From assembly GCF_049846925.1 (NCBI RefSeq), contig NZ_JBNCMT010000002.1, forward strand, positions 163,186 to 227,185: 64,000 bases of DNA, read 5' to 3'. Each line of letters opens with the position of its first letter. Positions within the stretch are counted from its first letter, which is position 1. This DNA is from Brevibacillus_H sp049846925. Its GTDB lineage: Bacteria; Bacillota; Bacilli; Brevibacillales; Brevibacillaceae. Below are positions 1-8,111 of this stretch, piece by piece. A model generated the notes under the pieces. The model made no database searches, had not been told where the DNA came from, and was given only the letters and a program-made list of their open reading frames with translations. The translations under genes were made by a program, and so were the position numbers.

Positions 1-1948
1 TATACTGATTGCCCGTCTCCACGCCTTCTGCATTTACTTTTAAATTGAGGTTATGAGCCATAGATATGATGGTTGCTACAATGGCCGCATCGTTCTTATC
101 AATCTCCAATTCTCGCAAAAACGACTGGTCTATCTTCAGCTTGTCGATGGGAAGTTTTTTGAGATAACTGAGAGAGCTATATCCTGTCCCAAAATCATCC
201 ATGCCGATTTTTACGCCCAGATCCTTCAGCTCTTTCAATGTCGTCATGGCATGTCCTACATCCATTGCCATGCTCTCTGTAATCTCCAGCTCCACCAGTT
301 GTGGATCGCAGTTGGTTTCTTGCAGGACTCTTTTCACCGTGCTCACCAGATCGTGTTTGATGAACTGCCGCGAAGACAGGTTCACCGCGATCGTGAGGGG
401 CTCGGAGATTCGCCCTGAATTCCACTCGACCATCTGTGTGCAAGCGGTTCGCATGACCCACTCGCCAATCGGGATGATTAAGCCTGTCTCCTCTGCAAGC
501 GGTATAAACTGAGCCGGCGAAACAAGCCCCCACTTGGGATGATTCCAGCGAAGCAACGCTTCTGCCCCTACAACTTTTCCTGTTTTGACGTGGATTTGCG
601 GTTGATAGTAAATCATAAATTCGTCGCGTTCCAACGCTCGATACAAATCATTTTCGAAGATGATTTTCTCATGCGCTTTTTCATTCATACTCTTCGTATA
701 GAATTGAAAGCGGCTCCCCCTGTCCTTTACCCGATACATGGCCGTATCCGCATTTTTCAACAGCGTCTCTGTATCCTCTCCGTCGGTAGGATACATGGCA
801 ATTCCGATACTGCAGGAAATGTGGAACTCATATCCGTCGTAAATAACGGGGCTTTCCACACATTCAATGATTTGTTGGGCCAGATCACAAACTTCTTCCT
901 CTGTTTTCACTCCGTACAGGAAAATAGCAAATTCATCTCCGCCAATACGAAACAGATCATCCATCGGTCGCAAGCAATTGGACATGCGCTTCGAAAGTGA
1001 AATCAGCAAATTATCTCCGTATTGATGCCCAAGCGAGTCATTCACTTTTTTGAATTGATCAAGGTCAATAAACATGATGGCAAAGGAAGAGTCTTTTTCA
1101 CCGGAGGAAACAATGGCATCATCGATCGTATCTCGCAACGCTCTCCGGTTAGGCAATCGAGTCAACTCATCGTGATAGGCGAGGAAATTGATTCTTTCTT
1201 CAGCCAGTTTGTTCTCCGTTATATCCTTGAACATAGCGATGAATCCAACAATATTATTGCTTGCGTCCACCAGCTTTGAAGTAGACAGGCTTACCCATTT
1301 TTTGAAGCCATCTTTGGTAATCCGCTCGACTTCCAGACCAGTAAACTTTTTATTCTTGTTGATCACATCATCGAAAATCTTATCGAATTCCTCTGCTTGA
1401 TCTTCTGGGATAATCGGGTACTGACGATTCATAATTTCGTGTTTTTTCCAACCAAAAATTTCTTCCGCTGCCGGATTCCACATGGTCACTTTCCGTGATT
1501 TGTCGAGTGTTACAATACCGATCGGCGACGCTTCGATTAATGACTTCAAGACATGGTTACTTTGCCAAAGCGAGTCCTCAATTCTCCTATGGATCGTAAT
1601 ATCAGAGAGAAGACCCACATAATTGGTGACTTTACCTTTTTCATTGTAATAAGCCCAGATGGTCAGGTACTCCAGATACAACTCTCCACTTTTCCGATTG
1701 TTCCAGATTTCACCTTCCCACCTGCCCGTGACTAACAGGCTGCTCCACATTTCTTCATAGAACTGCTTGTCATGTAAGCCAGACTTGAGCAACCGAGGAT
1801 TCCGCCCGATCAGTTCTTCAAAGGAATAGCCAGTCACATATGTAAATGCATTGTTAACAAACTGGATTTCTCCCGTTTGATCTGTGATTATCAAACCCTC
1901 TGACAAATTCTCTACAATAAGACGATAAAAGTTTGCATCTCTTTCCAT
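1..1948 (-). CDS. PAS-PAS-GGDEF-EAL c-di-GMP turnover protein (C-terminus cut by window edge)
   Basis: The minus-strand reading frame is open from an ATG at 1948, behind a GGGGG ribosome site, to the left edge, about 649 codons. Two N-terminal PAS domains (about residues 1-245) have no membrane segment, so the protein is probably cytoplasmic. A GGDEF domain follows with intact RIGGDEF and an RPMD inhibitory I-site five residues before it. The EAL domain has the GAEALLRW signature and the DDFGTGYSSL motif. It could both make and degrade c-di-GMP; which activity dominates cannot be told. It starts 34 bp after the stop of the upstream cyclase gene, so the two are probably co-transcribed. Confidence 0.93.
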   Translation of the reverse strand, partial: MERDANFYRLIVENLSEGLIITDQTGEIQFVNNAFTYVTGYSFEELIGRNPRLLKSGLHDKQFYEEMWSSLLVTGRWEGEIWNNRKSGELYLEYLTIWAYYNEKGKVTNYVGLLSDITIHRRIEDSLWQSNHVLKSLIEASPIGIVTLDKSRKVTMWNPAAEEIFGWKKHEIMNRQYPIIPEDQAEEFDKIFDDVINKNKKFTGLEVERITKDGFKKWVSLSTSKLVDASNNIVGFIAMFKDITENKLAEERINFLAYHDELTRLPNRRALRDTIDDAIVSSGEKDSSFAIMFIDLDQFKKVNDSLGHQYGDNLLISLSKRMSNCLRPMDDLFRIGGDEFAIFLYGVKTEEEVCDLAQQIIECVESPVIYDGYEFHISCSIGIAMYPTDGEDTETLLKNADTAMYRVKDRGSRFQFYTKSMNEKAHEKIIFENDLYRALERDEFMIYYQPQIHVKTGKVVGAEALLRWNHPKWGLVSPAQFIPLAEETGLIIPIGEWVMRTACTQMVEWNSGRISEPLTIAVNLSSRQFIKHDLVSTVKRVLQETNCDPQLVELEITESMAMDVGHAMTTLKELKDLGVKIGMDDFGTGYSSLSYLKKLPIDKLKIDQSFLRELEIDKNDAAIVATIISMAHNLNLKVNAEGVETGNQY

Positions 1949-1982
1949 CTGCTGACATCCCCCGAGGTTGAAACGTTGAGTT

Positions 1983-4406
1983 CTACTGTTGCTCATAATA
2001 CATGACTCTGTTGCAGCCTGCTTTTTTCGCTCGGTATAGAGCAAAGTCTGCCTGTTCAATGACAAGTTTGCTTTCTATACCAGGCTCAGGCTTGACCGTA
2101 CTGATTCCCAAACTAATAGTAACGATATCACTAACTTTTGAACCTGCATGTGATATTTGTAATAATTCAATATTTGTTCTAATTTTTTCTGCGATCGAAA
2201 AAGCTGACCCCATATCGGTATCAGGAAGAATAACTGCGAACTCCTCGCCTCCGTATCTGGCAGCCAAATCATTCGGTCGATCCAGGGCTCCTTCGATTGA
2301 TTGAGCGATTCGTTTCAGGCATTCATCTCCGCCCAAATGTCCATATTGATCGTTGAATAGCTTGAAATAATCAATATCCAGCATGATTAATGAAAGCTCT
2401 TTCGACTCTTTACGACACCGATTCCATTCTATATCCATTACTTCGTCAAAGTGCCTTCTGTTTGCAATCTCAGTCAAACCATCCAGCTTCGATAAACGTT
2501 GCAGCATCTGATTTGCTTCTTTCATCCTTGCATCTGCCATTTTCTTCTCCGTTATGTCTTCTGCCACACCAATGGCTCCAACAATCTGTTCTCTCACTTT
2601 TATTGGAACGGCGGTCACACCCAGTTCAACCACACGACCAGCCGCATGCATAATCCTAAGTTCAATATAGGTTGATGCTCCCTCAATTACTTCTGTAAAA
2701 TTACATAACGCTTTTGCCTGATCATCAGGTACAATGATGTGTCTAGAAGAACGATAGAGCAGCTCTTCTTTCTGATAACCGGATATCTCTGATGCCATGT
2801 AATTTACATTAATGAAATTCCCTGTTTTGTCCAAAGCAAAACACACATTGGGATTATGATCAAACAATGATTTGTACCGTTGGTTGCTCTCTTCTAGTAA
2901 TAGCTCCGTTTTTTTCCGTTCCGTAATATCACGGGCAACGCCAAGCAGAAAGGTAACTTCCCCTCGCTCATCCACAATGGGATGGATGGTATTTTCCACA
3001 AGGAGTTCGCCTCTGTGCAGAGTAACCACTTCTTCATACGTCACGATACTCCCGAACTCAACCGCCTGCTTGAATTTACTAAGGGTGAATGAAAGTTTTT
3101 CAGGTGTGAGCAACTCGCTCAGCTCTTTTCCTACCACCTGACTCTCTTCTTGTCTTGTAACTGTAAGGTAGGTTTGATTGACTGATCGACAAAAAAATTC
3201 AGATTGATTTTTGATTTCATAAAGTGAGATCAGATCGGATACCGAATGATAAATAAGGGCAAGCTGGTTCTTGATTTTTTGTGTCGTTTGAATTTTTTCG
3301 TCAATAGTCGTTGCCATCTGATTGAACGTCTGACAAAGTTCCTGCAATTCAATGACATCCCCAAACTTATGATGTTCTTCGATTATGTTCTGATAATTGC
3401 CCTTGCGCAGGTTTCTAACTCCATCAAGCAAAGACTGAATCGGCTCCGTGAGTTTGGATGATAATCGGATCATGAGAAAATGACCAACCAGCATCGTGAA
3501 TAGCAGGATAAAAATCATCATTAGCGAAAAGGAACGAAACGGCGCCTCTACTTCTTCCTGATCAATTTCTGCTAAAATGATCCACTTTCCGTTATTCGTC
3601 CATTGATACGTTCCAATAACCTGATTACCACGATAATCCACATAGCCATCCAACTTGTGTTTTCCTGCAAGCGCGTTTTGAATGATCTCTGTATCTATTT
3701 GATAATTCAACTTTGCCGTATCGGGTATTTGTCCTTTTGAAATCAATTCTTGTGTAAACCTTGATTCCGTTAACATGATTCCTTCCCGATTCACAATGTA
3801 GGTTTCTCCCGAATTGCCAATCGTGAAGTTCTTCATTAATCGGTTGATCGTGGTTAGATCGACTGCACCAAAAACCACTCCATTGAATTGTTTGTCAGGG
3901 GTAAAAACGGGGGATGAGAAAATAATGCGAGGTTTCCCCGATGCTCTTCCTATCAGTACATCCGTGATAAAGCTGTTGCCTTTTTTGGCTTCTAGAAAAT
4001 AGTCCCGATCCGATAGACTGATTCCCGGGGGAGAATTGGTGTCAACTTCGGTGAACCCGTCCTTGTTAATATAGACAAGTGAATCAAACTCACTCTGTTT
4101 TTTTACAAAGGAATCGAAATTCGCAAGCATCCTCTCCTTTTCCAATAAAACCGTTGCTGGCATGCTTGCAATGATGGCAACTTCTGCGGATCGTTGTTGA
4201 ATCCACTTTTCTACGTACATCTTCTGATATTTTGTCGCTTCCTCCAGCCTTTTCATTGACTCTTCTTGGTGGTGATTACGTTCGATCAGAATGATAGGGA
4301 TAAAAATTAATAGTCCAATGAGAATGATGAGAAAACTTACCCGAAACCGCAATTGCTGTTTAATTGATCGAATTTTGAACGCACTCATGATGTCTCTTTG
4401 AACCAT
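1983..4406 (-). CDS. dCACHE-HAMP-PAS-PAS-GGDEF membrane diguanylate cyclase
   Basis: 807 aa from the ATG at 4406, chosen because AAGGTGG lies 9 bases upstream; a TTG six bases earlier is less likely. An N-terminal membrane helix (about residues 18-40) and a second near 290-312 bracket an extracellular double-CACHE sensor. HAMP, two PAS domains and a GGDEF domain follow. The active site reads GGEEF (about residue 719), with an RPND I-site exactly five residues before it, so it looks like an active, product-inhibited cyclase making c-di-GMP from GTP. A small palindrome (GACCAG...CTGGTC, 4444-4463) lies in its leader. It heads an operon with the PAS-GGDEF-EAL gene. Confidence 0.93.
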   Translation of the reverse strand: MVQRDIMSAFKIRSIKQQLRFRVSFLIILIGLLIFIPIILIERNHHQEESMKRLEEATKYQKMYVEKWIQQRSAEVAIIASMPATVLLEKERMLANFDSFVKKQSEFDSLVYINKDGFTEVDTNSPPGISLSDRDYFLEAKKGNSFITDVLIGRASGKPRIIFSSPVFTPDKQFNGVVFGAVDLTTINRLMKNFTIGNSGETYIVNREGIMLTESRFTQELISKGQIPDTAKLNYQIDTEIIQNALAGKHKLDGYVDYRGNQVIGTYQWTNNGKWIILAEIDQEEVEAPFRSFSLMMIFILLFTMLVGHFLMIRLSSKLTEPIQSLLDGVRNLRKGNYQNIIEEHHKFGDVIELQELCQTFNQMATTIDEKIQTTQKIKNQLALIYHSVSDLISLYEIKNQSEFFCRSVNQTYLTVTRQEESQVVGKELSELLTPEKLSFTLSKFKQAVEFGSIVTYEEVVTLHRGELLVENTIHPIVDERGEVTFLLGVARDITERKKTELLLEESNQRYKSLFDHNPNVCFALDKTGNFINVNYMASEISGYQKEELLYRSSRHIIVPDDQAKALCNFTEVIEGASTYIELRIMHAAGRVVELGVTAVPIKVREQIVGAIGVAEDITEKKMADARMKEANQMLQRLSKLDGLTEIANRRHFDEVMDIEWNRCRKESKELSLIMLDIDYFKLFNDQYGHLGGDECLKRIAQSIEGALDRPNDLAARYGGEEFAVILPDTDMGSAFSIAEKIRTNIELLQISHAGSKVSDIVTISLGISTVKPEPGIESKLVIEQADFALYRAKKAGCNRVMYYEQQ

Positions 4407-4713
4407 TGTCAATAACCACCTTTATGTGCCTTAAAACAAGGAAGACCAGCATAAATACTGGTCGTAACCTACCATTCATACCATAAGATATTTATAACAA
4501 TTCTAATAGGTAAAAAGAAGTGGTTCTTGATATCTATTTATAACATTTCGTTCACGATTGAAAAAATTTGGAATAGCTTGCCTGTCAGGTGCATATCGTA
4601 ATAATAAAAAACGAATCAGAATTTTTTTTACAAAAAAAAGCAATTTTCCGATTTAGTTCTTTTATACCATATTAACATAGTGTATAATTGGTAACAAAGT
4701 CTTTACAATATCA

Positions 4714-4815
4714 ATTCTTCGATAATGGCAAACCTCTTGAAAAAGAGGGACGCAAAGCTACGGGTCTAAGGGTGTATGATTTAATACCTATGATCGCCGG
4801 GTTTCCGAAAAGAAT
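4714..4815 (+). ncRNA. c-di-GMP-I (GEMM-I) riboswitch aptamer
   Basis: The conserved blocks occur in order: GGCAAACC (4727-4734), a GAAA tetraloop-type stem (CCTCTTGAAAAAGAGG), GGGACGCAAAGC, GGGTCTAAGG and GCCGGGTTTCCG. The P1 strands ATTCTTCG (4714-4721) and CGAAAAGAAT (4806-4815) pair with a two-base bulge. A TATAAT -10 box lies at 4683-4688. The aptamer is followed by a terminator and then a diguanylate cyclase gene, so the product of the encoded enzyme is the presumed ligand. Confidence 0.93.
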
Positions 4816-4831
4816 GGACCCATACCATGAG

Positions 4832-4864
4832 ATGGCTATTCTTTCGACTGAATAGTCATTTTTC
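4832..4864 (+). terminator. Riboswitch-controlled intrinsic terminator
   Basis: ATGGCTATTC (4832-4841) pairs with GAATAGTCAT (4850-4859) through an 8-base loop, followed by TTTTTC. AAAGAAT (4809-4815) could alternatively pair with ATTCTTT (4838-4844), which would break the terminator. The same bases form the 3' strand of P1, so ligand binding should favour termination (an OFF switch). The pairing is visible; the direction of control is inferred. Confidence 0.8.
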
Positions 4865-4896
4865 TATTTACCTGACTATATGGGGTGATGTAAAGA

Positions 4897-5544
4897 ATGA
4901 AATACAGTGGAAGAATCACAATAACGGCATTGCTGTTCAGTTTTATCTGTATGAATGTACCCTTCTACTATCCCGATTTCAATGTGACCATTCTTTTAAT
5001 CCATCTATTCTATCTAGCCATTTTCTGGGCTTTGGGCTGGAAATTTGATAAGACCATTTACATAGCTGAAAATGATGAATTGACCAGTGTCTATAATCGT
5101 CGGTATATCTCATCTACGATCGACAAACTGCTAAAGAAAATGATCCGCCATAATGAAAAGGTATGCGTGATTGTCGTGGATTTGAATAATTTCAAACTTT
5201 TGAACGATGAATTCGGGCATGTTTTTGGAGACTATGTATTGAAAAACGTGGCAACGATCCTGAAGCAAAGCGTGAAGAAGGGTGGATTGGTAGCACGCTG
5301 GGGCGGTGACGAATTTATCCTCATCTTGCCAAGAACCGAACTGGAAGAAGCGTTGGAGCTCAAATCAGTGATCCAGCTTCAGCTCCAGCAATTATCCAAA
5401 TCGTATCGGGCAACTGTTTCTGCCTCCATCGGGATTTCTGTCTTCCCAAGCGACGCAACAACATTGGAAGATCTCATCCATGTTGCTGACTCTCATATGT
5501 ACTCAGCAAAAAGAGAAAAAAAAGACCAGCCTGTATTTTCTTAA
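4897..5544 (+). CDS. Small membrane-anchored diguanylate cyclase under riboswitch control
   Basis: 215 aa, ATG with GGGGTGA nine bases upstream. Two hydrophobic helices (about residues 7-26 and 29-48) anchor a single GGDEF domain (about 55-210). The active site reads RWGGDEF, and the DLNNFK and NDEFGH motifs are normal, so it should convert two GTP to c-di-GMP. The position of the RxxD I-site reads KKGG, so allosteric product inhibition is probably lost. Feedback may instead come from the c-di-GMP riboswitch in its leader. Confidence 0.92.
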   Translation: MKYSGRITITALLFSFICMNVPFYYPDFNVTILLIHLFYLAIFWALGWKFDKTIYIAENDELTSVYNRRYISSTIDKLLKKMIRHNEKVCVIVVDLNNFKLLNDEFGHVFGDYVLKNVATILKQSVKKGGLVARWGGDEFILILPRTELEEALELKSVIQLQLQQLSKSYRATVSASIGISVFPSDATTLEDLIHVADSHMYSAKREKKDQPVFS

Positions 5545-5556
5545 TTAGACTACAAT

Positions 5557-5606
5557 AAATAGTGGATAATTTGTTCAATTTATGAGCATATATCCACTAT
5601 TTTTTA
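5557..5606 (+). terminator. Terminator of the riboswitch-cyclase gene
   Basis: AATAGTGGATA (5558-5568) pairs perfectly with TATCCACTATT (5591-5601) and is followed by a run of T. Confidence 0.8.
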
Positions 5607-5678
5607 TATGATAGATTCGATATTTAGACATTGAGAATATTGTTCAAAATGTATAAAATGTAAACATTAAGAGAACAT

Positions 5679-6460
5679 ATGTTTTTATTTGTGGAGGACG
5701 TAGCCCATAGCCAATAGCGTCTGTTCGACTGGTTGAATATCTTATTGAAGCTGCAAGCCGCCTAAGAATACAAACTATTTTTACGACCCACTCTGACTAT
5801 GCCTTACTGCCTTTACCAGGAGAAGCTATATGGGCTTCATTAAACGGTAGGCTGACTCAAGGCAGGTTGAAAATTTCTTCGCTGAGAGAATTACGTCACA
5901 CTCAGGAAACTCGATTGATTATTTATACTGAGGACGAATTTACCAAACTGTGGGTTGAATCTATGCTGAGATATTATGGTGCGGACCTGCAATCAATTGA
6001 AGTCCATTATATTGGTGGAGACGGAAACGCTGTCCAAATTAATAAATTTAACAATCAAAATCCGGGACGAAAGGCTCCTTCTATATGCTTGATTGACGGT
6101 GATTCCTCACAGTCTGAATCAGAAATAGAGAAGGTCTTCAGATTACCTGGCTACTTTCCAGAAGAGCATGTGTATGATTCAATTTATGATGCATTTTCAG
6201 AGGTTAGCGCTATGTTATGTATTGCATTGGGCTGGGACACAAGTAAACAGACCGAATTAAAAAGACAAATGGAGAGCGTAAAGACAACAAATAGGGGTTA
6301 TCATTTATTGTTCAACCAGCTTGGCATGAAGCTAAGCCTAATCTGGGAAGAAACGGTGAGAACAGCATTTTTAAATGTATGGTGCCATCACTTTAGAGAA
6401 GAATTACATAAAACGCTTTATCCGGTAAATGATCTTCTGCCCATTACCGAAACAGTCTGA
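5679..6460 (+). pseudogene. 3' remnant of OLD-like AAA ATPase/TOPRIM nuclease, frameshifted
   Basis: The first short frame (from 5679) ends in LFVEDVAHS, which resembles a Walker B strand, and then meets a stop at 5715. The next frame (from 5711) continues PIASVRLVEYLIEA and reaches FTTHS, the H-loop typical of OLD/ABC-type ATPases. It then runs into a TOPRIM-like domain with YTEDEF and LIDGD, the acidic motifs expected for the nuclease. The N-terminal two thirds (Walker A, signature) are absent. Intact relatives are DNA nucleases, some used in phage defence; this copy is dead. Family assignment rests on motifs only. Confidence 0.7.
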
Positions 6461-6473
6461 AACGTTAAAATAA

Positions 6474-6504
6474 GGACGGGATGCTGATAATCAATATCCC
6501 GTCC
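6474..6504. terminator. Hairpin after the OLD-like remnant
   Basis: GGACGGGAT (6474-6482) pairs with ATCCCGTCC (6496-6504). No good T-run follows on the plus strand, so it is a weak terminator at best. Confidence 0.45.
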
Positions 6505-6666
6505 CTAAATAACAAATGGTGAATGACTGGCTTCTGATAGGGTATCTACCTTTTGATCAAAGAGTGGAAAATACGTTCATATCTGATCGACAACGTCATT
6601 TCATATTGGAATCCACAAACAAATCCGTATTTTGAGTGACATCGAAATTCCATACTATAGAACCGC

Positions 6667-6693
6667 ACCACATATTCCGTGTGGTTTGTTTTT
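6667..6693 (+). terminator. Candidate terminator left of the transposon
   Basis: ACCACA (6667-6672) pairs with TGTGGT (6680-6685), followed by TTGTTTTTC. Confidence 0.45.
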
Positions 6694-6729
6694 CACCCGT
6701 TGCCAGAAGATAATTCTAAAGAGCCGTTC

Positions 6730-6734
6730 AACTA
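6730..6734. repeat. Target-site duplication, left copy (AACTA)
   Basis: AACTA directly abuts the outer GGGG of the left inverted repeat and matches 11709-11713. The reconstructed empty site reads GAGCCGTTCAACTAACGG. Confidence 0.85.
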
Positions 6735-6786
6735 GGGGTAGTACCAGCGAAGCTGACACCACCCGCAAAGTAGATGGTAATTAAAT
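6735..6786 (+). repeat. Terminal inverted repeat, left (IRL, 52 bp)
   Basis: Begins GGGGTAGTACCAGCGAAGC and is identical over 52 bp to the reverse complement of 11657-11708. The stop codon of the metallo-hydrolase gene lies inside it. Confidence 0.93.
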
Positions 6787-7824
6787 AGGAAATTCTCTTC
6801 TCCCCAGATCCTGCCACCAAAAATCTCGCTGTGGAGATAGCGGAATCTGATCCAGATAGATCGCTTCGCCGATTCTAGGAATATGGTATGGGATGCTTTG
6901 CTCTTCGGCTGCGGCCGATAACCTTCTTGGAGGTTCGTTCCAATCATGCAGCGCCAAAGTGAACCCCCCCCAGTGTACGGGCAGCAGAACTCCTCCCTGG
7001 ACGTCACGATGCGCTTGTACCGTCTCCTCCGGAAGCATATGCACGCCGCTCCACCGCTTGTAATATTGCCCGCATTCTATATATTGCCCGCATTCCATAA
7101 AGGCCAGTTCGAACGGTCCGTGCTGACGACCTATTCGCTTAAAGTGAGGACCGTAACCTCCGTCCCCGCTGTAGAAGAGACTTCTCTTCTCTGTCTTGAT
7201 TACCCACGAGCACCATAGGGTGGAATCCTGATCGAACAGCCCTCTTCCCGAGAAATGTCTCGCGGGCGTGCAAGTGAAGCGAATGCCCTGAACGATCCGT
7301 TCTTCTCCCCAGTCCAGCTCGATGACGGTATCGGGCGACGCTCCTCTTTTCCGGATTCGCTTGCCGACTCCGAGCGGAACGAGGAAAGTGCCAGTTTTCG
7401 GAATAAGCTTACGGATAGAGGAAGAATCCAGATGATCGTGGTGATCGTGAGACAGAACAACGAAATCGATCGGAGGAAGTTCCTCAATAGTAATTGGCAG
7501 CTTGACGCTGAATCTGCGATTGCGGGAGAAAGGAAGCGGCGACGGGTTCTTGCCAAGCATCGGATCAAGCAGGATCGTTTTGCCTCCAATCTGCAGCAAG
7601 GACGCCGAATGTCCGAACCAAAAGATCTTGTCTTTTCCGTCGCTTAGCGTGCCACGCTGAAGGGGGACGATAGGAAGCGGCTGCTTCGGCCTTCTCTGAG
7701 TCTTAGCGGATAGGAATTCACGAAGCATGGATACAATGTCTCCTGCCCTAAATTTCACGATCACTGGGATTTCGTTCTGGAATTTGCCGTTTTTGGCTCG
7801 CCTCGATCGATTCCAATCGTCCAT
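6781..7824 (-). CDS. NAPE-PLD-like metallo-beta-lactamase-fold hydrolase (transposon cargo)
   Basis: 347 aa from the ATG at 7824, with GAGGAGA nine bases upstream; a GTG at 7866 has no such site. The fold signature SHDHHDHLD (HxHxDH) is present, with further metal-ligand motifs PARHFSGRG, YSGDGGYG and LLPVHWGGF. These match the N-acyl-phosphatidylethanolamine phospholipase-D-like branch rather than beta-lactamases; no signal peptide is seen. The substrate is unknown. An exact-looking 6-residue tandem duplication (ECGQYI then ECGQY) sits before the WSGVHM motif. Its last codons and stop lie in the transposon inverted repeat. Confidence 0.85.
   Translation of the reverse strand: MDDWNRSRRAKNGKFQNEIPVIVKFRAGDIVSMLREFLSAKTQRRPKQPLPIVPLQRGTLSDGKDKIFWFGHSASLLQIGGKTILLDPMLGKNPSPLPFSRNRRFSVKLPITIEELPPIDFVVLSHDHHDHLDSSSIRKLIPKTGTFLVPLGVGKRIRKRGASPDTVIELDWGEERIVQGIRFTCTPARHFSGRGLFDQDSTLWCSWVIKTEKRSLFYSGDGGYGPHFKRIGRQHGPFELAFMECGQYIECGQYYKRWSGVHMLPEETVQAHRDVQGGVLLPVHWGGFTLALHDWNEPPRRLSAAAEEQSIPYHIPRIGEAIYLDQIPLSPQRDFWWQDLGRREFPI
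7064..7099. repeat. 18-bp tandem duplication inside the metallo-hydrolase gene
   Basis: Two copies of TATTGCCCGCATTCTATA lie back to back (7064-7081, 7082-7099), differing by one base. They insert six extra residues in frame near the active-site region. Confidence 0.85.
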
Positions 7825-8111
7825 CTGTTTACTCTCCTCATATTCATTCTGCGCGTCGGTAAACACAAGCTTTGAATAAACTTTTAACGACTTTCAGCCC
7901 TGGCGTCGTTTCATGTTTAATTTATTTCCGTATTTTGGTTATTGGCCATTGAAGGACATATGTTTCAAGCAATCCGAGCAATGAATTTTCTTGATGCGAA
8001 ACGAGGTGTTTGAGCTCCTAAGTAATATTGGGGTGGGATATGAACACATATCAAAAATGCAAATTAACCTGGTAGAAGCACTGATCTAAATCCTCTTGTC
8101 CAATACCACAT

